The notes under the pieces were generated by a model. The model did not search any database, had not been told where the DNA came from, and worked only from the letters and a program-made list of their open reading frames with translations. Shown here one piece after another: positions 38,684-46,853 of a stretch of 51,652 nucleotides of DNA (its first letter is position 1; each line of letters opens with the position of its first letter). A program made the translations under genes and the position numbers. This DNA comes from Gemmatimonadota bacterium (GTDB lineage Bacteria; Gemmatimonadota; Gemmatimonadetes; JACCXV01; JAHWKZ01): assembly GCA_025937815.1 (NCBI GenBank), contig JAICQP010000003.1, positions 1-51,652 on the forward strand, in the 5' to 3' direction.

Positions 38684-39460
38684 TCAGCCGGCGACTTGCG
38701 AACCGGGCACGATCACGTTCGAGCCGTCCGGCAGGCGCAGGAGGGCCTTCCTGCCGCCGTCGTAGTCTTCGGCCCAGGCGAGCACCGGCACCGGCTGACC
38801 CCGGTAGCGGACCTCCCCGACGGGCCCCGGATCGGTCTCCGCGAGCGCGACGCGCCAGAACGGGTTTGCGGCTTTCTCCTCGCCCACCGTCGAAGGCGGT
38901 CCGTGACCGCACCAGAGGATCGTTTCGTCCGGCAGGTCGTCGAACACCTCCCGCACGGTTTCGAAGAGCTGCGCGGTGCTGGCGTCCTCGCCATCGGTGC
39001 GGCCGCTGCACAACCGGAACAGGAAATCGCCGACGAAGATATGCTCGTCGATCTGGTAGCTCACGCTGTCGGCGGTGTGACCGGGCGTGGCCGAGGCCAG
39101 GATCGCACGCGCCCCGAAGTCGAGGGCCTCGCCGCCGGATACCGGCCGGTCCACGTCGTATGGCCCCGCCGGGGGACCCACGACCTCCCCGCCGATCCTG
39201 GCTACGATCTGCTGGACGCCCGCGCAGTGATCGGGGTGGCAATGGGTGACGAGGACCCAGCGCACGTCGCCTCCCCACTCCTCCGCCGCCCGCGCCAGGT
39301 CGTCGATTCGGTCGCCTGGATCCACGATCGCCAGCGCGCCCGTGTCGTTGTCGCGGACCACGAAGCCGTTCGTGAGGAGCGAGTTCAGCACGAAGCGCTG
39401 GACCGTCACCCCGTGGGTCGCCGTCAGCTCGACGCCTTCGCTGCCGCAGACCTCGCTCAT
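38684..39460 (-). CDS. MBL-fold metallo-hydrolase
   Basis: LVTHCHPDHCAGVQQI; SATPGHTADSVSYQIDEHIFVGDFLF; ATGA overlap with kbl stop. Confidence 0.83.
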   Translation of the reverse strand: MSEVCGSEGVELTATHGVTVQRFVLNSLLTNGFVVRDNDTGALAIVDPGDRIDDLARAAEEWGGDVRWVLVTHCHPDHCAGVQQIVARIGGEVVGPPAGPYDVDRPVSGGEALDFGARAILASATPGHTADSVSYQIDEHIFVGDFLFRLCSGRTDGEDASTAQLFETVREVFDDLPDETILWCGHGPPSTVGEEKAANPFWRVALAETDPGPVGEVRYRGQPVPVLAWAEDYDGGRKALLRLPDGSNVIVPGSQVAG

Positions 39461-40647
39461 GCCGCGATCACTCCCGCGGACGCGCCTACCTCGGCGATCG
39501 CCTCGACCGCGCGCTCCAGCTCCTCGTGCGAATGAGCCGCCGAGATCTGGCACCTGAGCCGCGCTTCCCCCTGCGGGACGACCGGGAAACCGAAGCCCGA
39601 CACGTACACGCCCCGCTCGAACAGCTCGTTCGACAGCCGGATGGCGAGCGCCGTGTCGCCAACGATCACCGGCACCACGGGATGGATACCCTCCCGCACG
39701 TCGAACCCCCGCTCGCTGAGCGCCTGCCGGAACCAGAGCGTGTTCTCCCTGAGCCGGCGCACGCGCGCTGGTTCCTCGTCCAGGAGGTCGAAGGCCGCCA
39801 GGGAGGCCGCCACGATCATCGGAGGGAGCGCGTTGGAGAAGAGGTAGGGACGCGACCGCTGCCGCAGGGTCTCGACGACCGCACGGGGGCCCGTCACGAA
39901 CCCCCCGGCCGCCCCGCCGAGCGCCTTGCCGAGCGTGCCGGTCGTGACCGGCACCCTGCCGTGGACGCCCTGCTCCTCGGCGGTCCCACGACCACGCGGG
40001 CCCAGGACGCCGGTAGCATGCGAGTCGTCCACCACGAGGAGCGCTCGCTCCGCCTCGCAGAGCTCCAGGAGGCCCGGGACGTCGGCCAGCTCTCCCTCCA
40101 TCGAGAACACCCCGTCCGTCACCACCACGCGATGCCGGGAGTGGTCCTTCCTCAGTAGATCCGCGAGCGCGCCCAGATCCGCATGCGGGTAGCGGTGCCG
40201 ACTCGCCTTGCAGAGCCGGATCCCGTCGATGATCGAGGCATGGTTGAGCTCGTCGGAGAAGACGGCGTCCTGCTCGTCCAGGATCGTGGCGAACAGGGCC
40301 TCGTTGGCGTTCCAGCAGGAGGTGTACAGGATCGCGGCATCGGCCTCGAAGAACTCCGCGATCCGGCGCTCGAGCTCCAGGTGCAAGGAGTCCGTGCCGC
40401 AGATGAATCGCACCGACGCCATCCCGAACCCCCACTCCTCGATCGCGTCCCGGGCCGCCTGGCGGATCCGTGGATGATTGGCGAGCCCCAGGTAATTGTT
40501 CGAGGTAAGCATGATCACCTCGCGCCCGCCGACCACGACGTCGGCATCCTGCGGGCCTTCGAGCTCGCGCTCCACCTTGTACGTGCCCGCCTCCCGGAGC
40601 CCGGCGAGCTGGGCCTCGAGGTGCGTCAGCATATCGTCATGCGCCAT
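39457..40647 (-). CDS. kbl: Glycine C-acetyltransferase (2-amino-3-ketobutyrate CoA ligase)
   Basis: LTSNNYLGLANHPRIRQAARDAIEEWGFGMASVRFICGT; VVDDSHATGVLGPRGRGTAE; TTGTLGKALGGAAGGFVTG. Confidence 0.93.
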   Translation of the reverse strand: MAHDDMLTHLEAQLAGLREAGTYKVERELEGPQDADVVVGGREVIMLTSNNYLGLANHPRIRQAARDAIEEWGFGMASVRFICGTDSLHLELERRIAEFFEADAAILYTSCWNANEALFATILDEQDAVFSDELNHASIIDGIRLCKASRHRYPHADLGALADLLRKDHSRHRVVVTDGVFSMEGELADVPGLLELCEAERALLVVDDSHATGVLGPRGRGTAEEQGVHGRVPVTTGTLGKALGGAAGGFVTGPRAVVETLRQRSRPYLFSNALPPMIVAASLAAFDLLDEEPARVRRLRENTLWFRQALSERGFDVREGIHPVVPVIVGDTALAIRLSNELFERGVYVSGFGFPVVPQGEARLRCQISAAHSHEELERAVEAIAEVGASAGVIAA

Positions 40648-41746
40648 CGCCGTTCTTTCCGTGCGGATAGAAGACCACCTTCAGAGCCTCGTGCGCGTCG
40701 AACGCCTCCATCCCCTCGATGAACGCGTCCAGTCCCTCGTACTCGCGAGAGACCAGGGGTCGCAAGTCGAGGCCGTCCGCCAGGAGCTCGAGCATTCGAT
40801 CCCAGGTCGAGAAGATCCGCCGCCCGATGATCGCCTGCAGCGAGAGGCCCTTGAAGATCAGATCGGCGGCGAAGCGCTCGATCGTCACCCGTTCGTTGGT
40901 CGGGATCCCGAGCAGCGATACCGCGCCGCCCATGCGCGCGATGCGCAGCGCCTGATTGATCGCGGCCTCCGCGCCCGACATCTCGAGGACGAGGTCCACC
41001 CCGTCGCCGGTCTCGTCCCGAATGCGCTCCTCGACCGCCGCGGCCTCCTCTCGCCCCGTTCTCAGAACGGTGACGTTGTCGGCCCCGGCAGCCCTGCGCC
41101 ACCGCTCGGCTTGCGCGATCGCTTTATCGCTGACGTCGATCAGATAGATCCTCGCGGCGCGCTCGTGATGCGCGATCGCGGCCGCCATGGCGCCGATCGG
41201 CCCGTACCCCGTGATGGCGACGGATGTGCCCTCGAGCGCATGGTCCTGAACCGTGTGCACCGCGTTCCCCAGCGCGTCGAGGAAAGAACCGATCGCGAGC
41301 GGGACTACAGTGCGATCCAGACGTACGACGTTCCTTGCGGGCACGATGACGTACTCCGCGAACGAGCCATCGGCGTGGAAGCCGATGATCCGGGTGTTGC
41401 GGCAGACGTGGCCGTCGCCGGCCAGGCATTGCCGGCACACACCGCACGTCACGTGCATCTCCGCCGAGGCGTAGTCGCCCTCCCGCAGATCGGTACGCCC
41501 CGCCTGGGCGCCGACCGCGTCGATCTCCCCGCAGAACTCGTGGCCATAGATCCGCGGCGGGAGGACCATCTCCCGAACGGTGGAATCCCAGTGATAGATG
41601 TGGCGATCGGAGCCGCAGATCGCGGTGGCGCGGACCTTGAACCGGACCTCGTCCGCGCCGGGCTCGGGAACGTCGACTTCGCGGACCTCGGTGCCCGCCC
41701 GACCCCCTCGCTCGTCCACCTTCACGACTGCCCGCATGCTCTTCAT
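40637..41746 (-). CDS. tdh: L-threonine 3-dehydrogenase
   Basis: AICGSDRHIYHWD; GHEFCGEIDAVG; MHVTCGVCRQCLAGDGHVCRNTRIIGFHADGSFAEYV. Confidence 0.9.
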   Translation of the reverse strand: MKSMRAVVKVDERGGRAGTEVREVDVPEPGADEVRFKVRATAICGSDRHIYHWDSTVREMVLPPRIYGHEFCGEIDAVGAQAGRTDLREGDYASAEMHVTCGVCRQCLAGDGHVCRNTRIIGFHADGSFAEYVIVPARNVVRLDRTVVPLAIGSFLDALGNAVHTVQDHALEGTSVAITGYGPIGAMAAAIAHHERAARIYLIDVSDKAIAQAERWRRAAGADNVTVLRTGREEAAAVEERIRDETGDGVDLVLEMSGAEAAINQALRIARMGGAVSLLGIPTNERVTIERFAADLIFKGLSLQAIIGRRIFSTWDRMLELLADGLDLRPLVSREYEGLDAFIEGMEAFDAHEALKVVFYPHGKNGDGA

Positions 41747-42720
41747 TTCGTCGAGGCGCCGGCGACCCTGCCGGGCGCCTCTCCGACGCGCTCGAGATAG
41801 CGCTCGGCGTCGATGGCGGCCTTGCAGCCAGCGCCGGCGGCCGTGATCGCCTGCCGGTAGGTGTGATCGTGGACGTCACCGCCTATGAAGACACCCTCGA
41901 CGTTGGTCAGCGAGCGGCCCGGATTCTGCGGGACCAGGTACCCCTGAGCGTCCATCTCCAGCTGATTCTCGAAGATGGCCGTGTTGGGGATGTGGCCGAT
42001 GGCGACGAAGACGCCATCCACCTTCATCTCCCACCGCTCTCCCGTCTCGTGATTCCAGAGCCGCACGCCCTCCACCTGGCTCCCACCGAGAACCTCCGTA
42101 ACGTGGGTGTTCCACAGAAACTCGATCTTCTCGTTGGCGAACGCCCGCTCCTGCATGATCTTGCTCGCGCGCAGCTCATCACGACGGTGCACCACGTGAA
42201 CACGGCGCGCGAACCGCGTCAGGAACAGCGCCTCTTCCATCGCGCTGTCCCCGCCGCCGACGACGACTACTTCCTGATCGCGGAAGAACGCCCCGTCGCA
42301 GGTCGCGCAGGTCGACACCCCGTGTCCGACTAGACGCCGCTCGCCGGGCACATCCATCATCCGCGCGCTGGCGCCCGAGCAAACGATGAGGGCCCGCGCT
42401 CGGTGCGGCTCGCCCTCGATTTCGACGACGAACGGACTCGCGGAGAGATCGACGGCGGTTGCGTCACCGGCTGCGAACCGGGATCCGAACCGCTCGGCCT
42501 GCCGACGCATGCGATCGATCAACTCGGGCCCGAGGATGCCCTCGGGGAAGCCGGGGTAGTTCTCCACCTCGGTGGTCAGCGAGAGCTGGCCCCCCGCCTC
42601 GACCCCCATGACGACGAGGGGCTCGAGGTTCGCCCGCGCGGCGTAGATCGCCGCCGTCAAACCCGCGCACCCCGACCCCAGGATGATGACGTTCTCGACG
42701 GCCCGCGGACTGTCCGTCAC
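41743..42720 (-). CDS. trxB: Thioredoxin-disulfide reductase
   Basis: VIILGSGCAGLTAAIYAARANLEPLVV; GVSTCATCDGAFFRDQEVVVVGGGDSAMEEALFL; GVFIGGDVHDHTYRQAITAAGAGCKAA. Confidence 0.95.
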   Translation of the reverse strand: MTDSPRAVENVIILGSGCAGLTAAIYAARANLEPLVVMGVEAGGQLSLTTEVENYPGFPEGILGPELIDRMRRQAERFGSRFAAGDATAVDLSASPFVVEIEGEPHRARALIVCSGASARMMDVPGERRLVGHGVSTCATCDGAFFRDQEVVVVGGGDSAMEEALFLTRFARRVHVVHRRDELRASKIMQERAFANEKIEFLWNTHVTEVLGGSQVEGVRLWNHETGERWEMKVDGVFVAIGHIPNTAIFENQLEMDAQGYLVPQNPGRSLTNVEGVFIGGDVHDHTYRQAITAAGAGCKAAIDAERYLERVGEAPGRVAGASTK

Positions 42721-43367
42721 TGGGTGGAGGCCGCCTCCGCGCTGGCGGAGGTGTCGGCTTGCCCCCTGATCTGAAGCTTCGCCAGCCCCACGTCGGCTTC
42801 CCGGAACGCCTTGCGGATCCCGACGAACTGCTGCGCGAGCTCGGCTACCGGCAGCACTCCAGGGATCTCGACAGTCGCGCTGGTGCGTCCATCGGATGCG
42901 GAGCGCGTCGAGACGCGGGCGTCGGGGGACACTGAATGCACCAGCTCCTCGACCTGCTTCTGTCGCGGCCGGTAGGACTTGCGCGGATCGGTATTGAACT
43001 CGACGCCGAAGGGAATCGCGTAGGTGACGGCCGGAGTGGCCCATTGGCCCAGCGCGGCGGGATCCGATCCGGCGCTCGCCCTCTCGTCATCCCCCTGGAG
43101 GACCCTGAGCGCCTCCGTGGAGGTGACCTCGAGGTCCGGCGCCCGCTCCGCGGCCAGCTCGTGCTGGATCGTCCAGCCGGCCCGGTCGTCCGTCACCTGG
43201 GTCGTGAGCCGGTAGCTGCCGCTGCCATCCCCCCGATCCTGGCCCACCCACTCGGAGCTCACTTCCAGTGTGGCGCCGTCGAACGCCGGGGCCGTCTGTG
43301 CGCGCCCGGTGGCGGGCGCGAGGAGGACGGCCCCAAAAAGGGCCAACTTCACGGCGGACTTGGGCAT
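42717..43367 (-). CDS. Hypothetical exported protein
   Basis: Signal peptide MPKSAVKLALFGAVLLAPATGRAQ; GTGA overlap with trxB start supports a real gene. Confidence 0.6.
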   Translation of the reverse strand: MPKSAVKLALFGAVLLAPATGRAQTAPAFDGATLEVSSEWVGQDRGDGSGSYRLTTQVTDDRAGWTIQHELAAERAPDLEVTSTEALRVLQGDDERASAGSDPAALGQWATPAVTYAIPFGVEFNTDPRKSYRPRQKQVEELVHSVSPDARVSTRSASDGRTSATVEIPGVLPVAELAQQFVGIRKAFREADVGLAKLQIRGQADTSASAEAASTQ

Positions 43368-43444
43368 AGCGCGGCTCTCCCTGGGGGCGTTGGGTTAAAC
43401 GCGCCCCGGCAAGGGCACGTTCTCCTGATATGGAGGCGAACGAA

Positions 43445-43467
43445 CGGGGAGCGGACCCCGCTCCCCG
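43445..43467 (-). terminator. GC-rich hairpin just 3' of tRNA-Gln
   Basis: Perfect 10-bp stem CGGGGAGCGG-acc-CCGCTCCCCG, 7 nt downstream of the encoded CCA; no strong T-tract. Confidence 0.55.
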
Positions 43468-43474
43468 CATCGAC

Positions 43475-43550
43475 TGGTTGGCCCGCCTGGACTCGAACCA
43501 GGAGTCTCTTGATCCAGAGTCAAGCGTGTTGCCAATTACACCACGGGCCA
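43475..43550 (-). tRNA. tRNA-Gln (anticodon CTG), CCA encoded
   Basis: Minus strand TGGCCCGTGGTGTAATTGGCAACACGCTTGACTCTGGATCAAGAGACTCCTGGTTCGAGTCCAGGCGGGCCAACCA; 7-bp acceptor stem, anticodon stem CTTGA/TCAAG, loop CTCTGGA, T-loop GGTTCGAGTCC. Confidence 0.95.
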
Positions 43551-43611
43551 AGCAGCGTGAAAAGGTAGGCAGAGCTAACGTGGGCGGCAACACTCTCAGG
43601 AGGATCCCGAA

Positions 43612-44049
43612 ATGGCGAGAATCCCCGTGCGGCTGGCGCTGTCCGCGATCCTTCTGGCGGGAGTTGGCTGCGATGACAGCACCACCCTGGTGCTGGAGCC
43701 CAACCCGGCGGTACGGATCGTGATCGACACTTCCAGGTGTCCCACGATCGACAGGTGCAGCTCGTGCATTCTGGAGACCGACGCCTTCGACAAGAACTCG
43801 CAACCGGCCCCGTTCCCGACTCTGATCTGGTCGTCGGCCAACGAGACCATCGCCACCGTGGAATCGCGCTCCGGCGGGGAGGCCAGGGTAAACGGCTGGA
43901 CGACCGGCGCGACGGTGATCTCGGTGGAAGTGCTCGAGACGGGGGCATCGGACGAAACGGAGGTGGCGGTCGTGCCGTCGATGATCAACTGCCAGCCCCC
44001 AGGGGCGAACCGGAACGATCCGGTTCCGAACGGGACGCCCGCGTCATGA
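43612..44049 (+). CDS. Big2/Ig-like lipoprotein, paralogue 1
   Basis: Lipobox LLAGVGC; CPTIDRCSSCILETDAFDKNSQ...LIWSSANETIATVESRSGGEARVNGWTTGATVISVEV. Confidence 0.65.
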   Translation: MARIPVRLALSAILLAGVGCDDSTTLVLEPNPAVRIVIDTSRCPTIDRCSSCILETDAFDKNSQPAPFPTLIWSSANETIATVESRSGGEARVNGWTTGATVISVEVLETGASDETEVAVVPSMINCQPPGANRNDPVPNGTPAS

Positions 44050-44423
44050 GAACCCGCAGGATCCCCTGCGGATGCCTCCTGCTGGCCGCAGGCGCGCTCC
44101 TGGTCGGGGGGTGCGACGAGAGCTCGACCGGTCCGCCCGGGCCGCTTCCCGCCGTCAGCGTCGTCATCGTGCCATCGAGCTGTCAGGGCCTTCATCTGTG
44201 CGGCCAGTGTCCGATCGAGGTCCTCATCTTAGACAAGAACTCCAACCCCACGCAGGGCACGATCGCGTGGTCGACAGACGACCCCTCTATCGCGACCGTG
44301 AACGAATTCGGCCGCTTCCACGGAGTGCGCCGGGGGTCGGTGCTCGTCCGCGCCGAGGTCGTGGAGAACGGAGTCTTCGACGAGGAGAGATTCGATGTTC
44401 CCGATTGCTCGCTCGGCCTGTGA
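44046..44423 (+). CDS. Big2/Ig-like lipoprotein, paralogue 2
   Basis: Lipobox LLVGGC; CQGLHLCGQCPIEVLILDKNSNPTQGTIAWSTDDPSIATVNEFGRFHGVRRGSVLVRAEV; ATGA overlap with the upstream gene. Confidence 0.65.
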   Translation: MRTRRIPCGCLLLAAGALLVGGCDESSTGPPGPLPAVSVVIVPSSCQGLHLCGQCPIEVLILDKNSNPTQGTIAWSTDDPSIATVNEFGRFHGVRRGSVLVRAEVVENGVFDEERFDVPDCSLGL

Positions 44424-44491
44424 CCGGTGACTGGGGCGAGCGGGGCGAGTAGATTTCCACGGTCAACGTCATCCAAGGAAGGATCAGGACC

Positions 44492-44863
44492 ATGAAAATC
44501 CGAAGCACGATCCCCGCGGTGGTCGCGGCGGCGCTCGTCCTGCCCGCCTGCAGCGGAGACAGCGGCCCGACGGCCATCGAGATCCCGCTGGCGCGGGTGG
44601 AGATCACCGGCCCCTGTCCGACGGTGGATGAGGGCGCCACCTGTCAGATGACCGCCCGGGGGATTACAGCGGACAATCAGATCGTGACGAACGCGGTCCT
44701 CCGCTGGTCGTCGAATGCCAACTCGATCGCTCAGGTGAACAACGACGGCCGCGTCTTCGGACTGGCGCCGGGGACCGCGACGATCACGGTGGAGGCGTCG
44801 TTCGGCGAGGGGGAGGATACGTCGCGCGTGACCGTATTCCCTTGCCAGAAGAACTGCCCGTAG
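44492..44863 (+). CDS. Big2/Ig-like lipoprotein, paralogue 3
   Basis: Lipobox LVLPAC; CPTVDEGATCQMTARGITADNQIVTNAVLRWSSNANSIAQVNNDGRVFGLAPGTATITVEA. Confidence 0.7.
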   Translation: MKIRSTIPAVVAAALVLPACSGDSGPTAIEIPLARVEITGPCPTVDEGATCQMTARGITADNQIVTNAVLRWSSNANSIAQVNNDGRVFGLAPGTATITVEASFGEGEDTSRVTVFPCQKNCP

Positions 44864-44869
44864 GCGAGG

Positions 44870-46042
44870 TCAGCGCGTGCGCTTCAGCGCGCCGCGCCGC
44901 TTCGAATCCTCGAGCGCCAGCGCGATGAGCCGGTCGCACAGCTCGGGAAAGGGCACGCCGCTCGCATCCCATAGCATCGGATACATGCTCACGCGGGTGA
45001 ATCCCGGGATCGTATTGATCTCGTTCAAGTAGATCCGCCCCGTGCCGGCCTCGAGGAAGAAGTCGACGCGCGCCATCCCGCGCGCGTCGATCGCGCGGAA
45101 GGCCGCCAGAGCCAGCTCGCGGACGCGATCGGAGGTCTCGTCCGGCACGTCGGCGGGGATGACGAGCTGGACCGCGTCGTCGAAGTACTTGTCCTCGTAG
45201 TCGTAGAACTCGTGCCCGGGGACGATCTCTCCCACGACCGAGGCCTCGGGATCCTCGTTTCCCAGCACTCCGCACTCGAGCTCCCGGCCCTCGATCGCCT
45301 CCTCCGCCAGGATCTTCGTGTCGTAACGCGCGGCATCCTCGATGGCCGGCTCGAGCTCCTCCATGGTGTGGACTTTGTGGACTCCGATCGACGAGCCGCT
45401 CGCGGACGGCTTGACGAAGCACGGGAAGCCCACGCCCGCGGCGACCGCGCACCGCACGCTGGCCGGGTCGCGTCTCCAGTCCGTCCAGCGCACGACCCGG
45501 TACGGACCGACCGGCAGGCCGGCCGCAGTCCAGACCGCCTTGGCGATCTCCTTGTCCATGCCGACCGCGCTGCCGGTGATTCCGGCTCCGACGTAGGCCA
45601 CCTCCGACAGCTCGAACAGGCCCTGAAGCGCCCCGTCCTCCCCTGTCCGGCCATGGATCAAGGGAAACAGGACGTCCAGAGGCGCAACGTCGCCCCCGGC
45701 AGCGGCTTCCATTCGCTGGAGCCGCCCCTCCCGGGCGGGGTCCGCGAGAAGAGCTACGGTCTCCGTCCGGTCCACTTCGCCTTCCAGCGCGCCCGCCGAC
45801 TCGGCCCGCTCGATCAGGCGGTCGATGGCGTCCGACGCGATCAGCCAGCGGCCCTCCTTGGTGATCCCGATCTGCACCACCTCGTACTTGGCCGGGTCCA
45901 GGGCGCCCAGGACCGAGCGCGCGGACATGAGGCTGACCTCGTGCTCGCTGGAGCTGCCCCCGAATAGGACCCCCACCCGGAGCTTGCGCCCGGAGCTCAC
46001 GGCGCTATCCACCCGATGGTCCGAGTGCGGCTCACGCGGCAT
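44870..46042 (-). CDS. ddl: D-alanine--D-alanine ligase
   Basis: VGVLFGGSSSEHEVSLMSARSV; PLIHGRTGEDGALQGLFEL; GFPCFVKPSASGSSIGVHKV; YLNEINTIPGFT. Confidence 0.94.
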   Translation of the reverse strand: MPREPHSDHRVDSAVSSGRKLRVGVLFGGSSSEHEVSLMSARSVLGALDPAKYEVVQIGITKEGRWLIASDAIDRLIERAESAGALEGEVDRTETVALLADPAREGRLQRMEAAAGGDVAPLDVLFPLIHGRTGEDGALQGLFELSEVAYVGAGITGSAVGMDKEIAKAVWTAAGLPVGPYRVVRWTDWRRDPASVRCAVAAGVGFPCFVKPSASGSSIGVHKVHTMEELEPAIEDAARYDTKILAEEAIEGRELECGVLGNEDPEASVVGEIVPGHEFYDYEDKYFDDAVQLVIPADVPDETSDRVRELALAAFRAIDARGMARVDFFLEAGTGRIYLNEINTIPGFTRVSMYPMLWDASGVPFPELCDRLIALALEDSKRRGALKRTR

Positions 46043-46853
46043 GCCGGGCGAGGACCGATGTCAGGAGCCGGTGTGTCGCGGGGCCACCCGCGACGATCCA
46101 CCCCGACTCGCGATGACCGTACCCGCCCGTCCAATCCGAGACGAGGCCGCCGGCCTCAAGCACGAGGATCTCTCCGGCCGCGATGTCCCACGGGTTCAAC
46201 TCCATTTCCCAGAAGCCGTCCACCCTTCCGGCGGCGACATACGCCAGATCCAACGCCGCCGAGCCGGCCCGCCGCATGTCGGAGGACCGCACGAAGAGTT
46301 CGCCGAACGCGGCCAGATAGCGCTCCGTACGGGCCGGGCTCTTGAACGGAAAGCCGGTCGCGAGCAGCGGGCCCTCGCCCGGGTCACCGCCGTCCGTCAC
46401 CGCGAGGCGGGTCGCCGCGCCCGGCTCGCCGCCGTCGAGCCAGGCGCCCTCGCCCGCCCGAGCCGTGAACCACTCCGAACGAACCGGATCCAGCACCAGG
46501 CCGGCCAGCGGCATCTCCCCGTCGTAGAGCGCGATCGAGATCGCGAACATGGGAAACCCGTACACGTAGTTCGTCGTGCCATCGAGGGGGTCGACGATCC
46601 AGCGCAGGGACGCGCCCGGACGCCCACCCGACTCCTCGGCCACGATCGCGTGCTCGGGGAACGCGCGGCCGAGGATCTCCAGGATCCGGATCTCGGACCG
46701 GCGGTCCGCCTCGGTCACCAGGTCCCGAGGACGCTTGCGCACGGCCTCGCCGTGGCCGGTCGACTGCCATGCGGCAAGCAGGATACCGGCCGCCTCGCGC
46801 GCGGCTTCGCGCGCAACTTCGAGCGCTTCGGCAACCTCAGCGGCGTCAGCCAC
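46032..46853 (-). CDS. Inositol monophosphatase family protein
   Basis: AEESGGRPGASLRWIVDPLDGTTNYVYGFPMFAISIAL; LDLAYVAAGRVDGFWEMELNPWDIAAGEILVLEAGG; start may be GTG 46853 or ATG 46874. Confidence 0.92.
   Translation of the reverse strand: MADAAEVAEALEVAREAAREAAGILLAAWQSTGHGEAVRKRPRDLVTEADRRSEIRILEILGRAFPEHAIVAEESGGRPGASLRWIVDPLDGTTNYVYGFPMFAISIALYDGEMPLAGLVLDPVRSEWFTARAGEGAWLDGGEPGAATRLAVTDGGDPGEGPLLATGFPFKSPARTERYLAAFGELFVRSSDMRRAGSAALDLAYVAAGRVDGFWEMELNPWDIAAGEILVLEAGGLVSDWTGGYGHRESGWIVAGGPATHRLLTSVLARHAA

Noticed and set aside
43475-43550. tRNA-Gln as an integration site for a genomic island
   Set aside because: No duplicated tRNA 3' end, integrase or change in gene style found next to it; the Big2 genes alone do not make an island.
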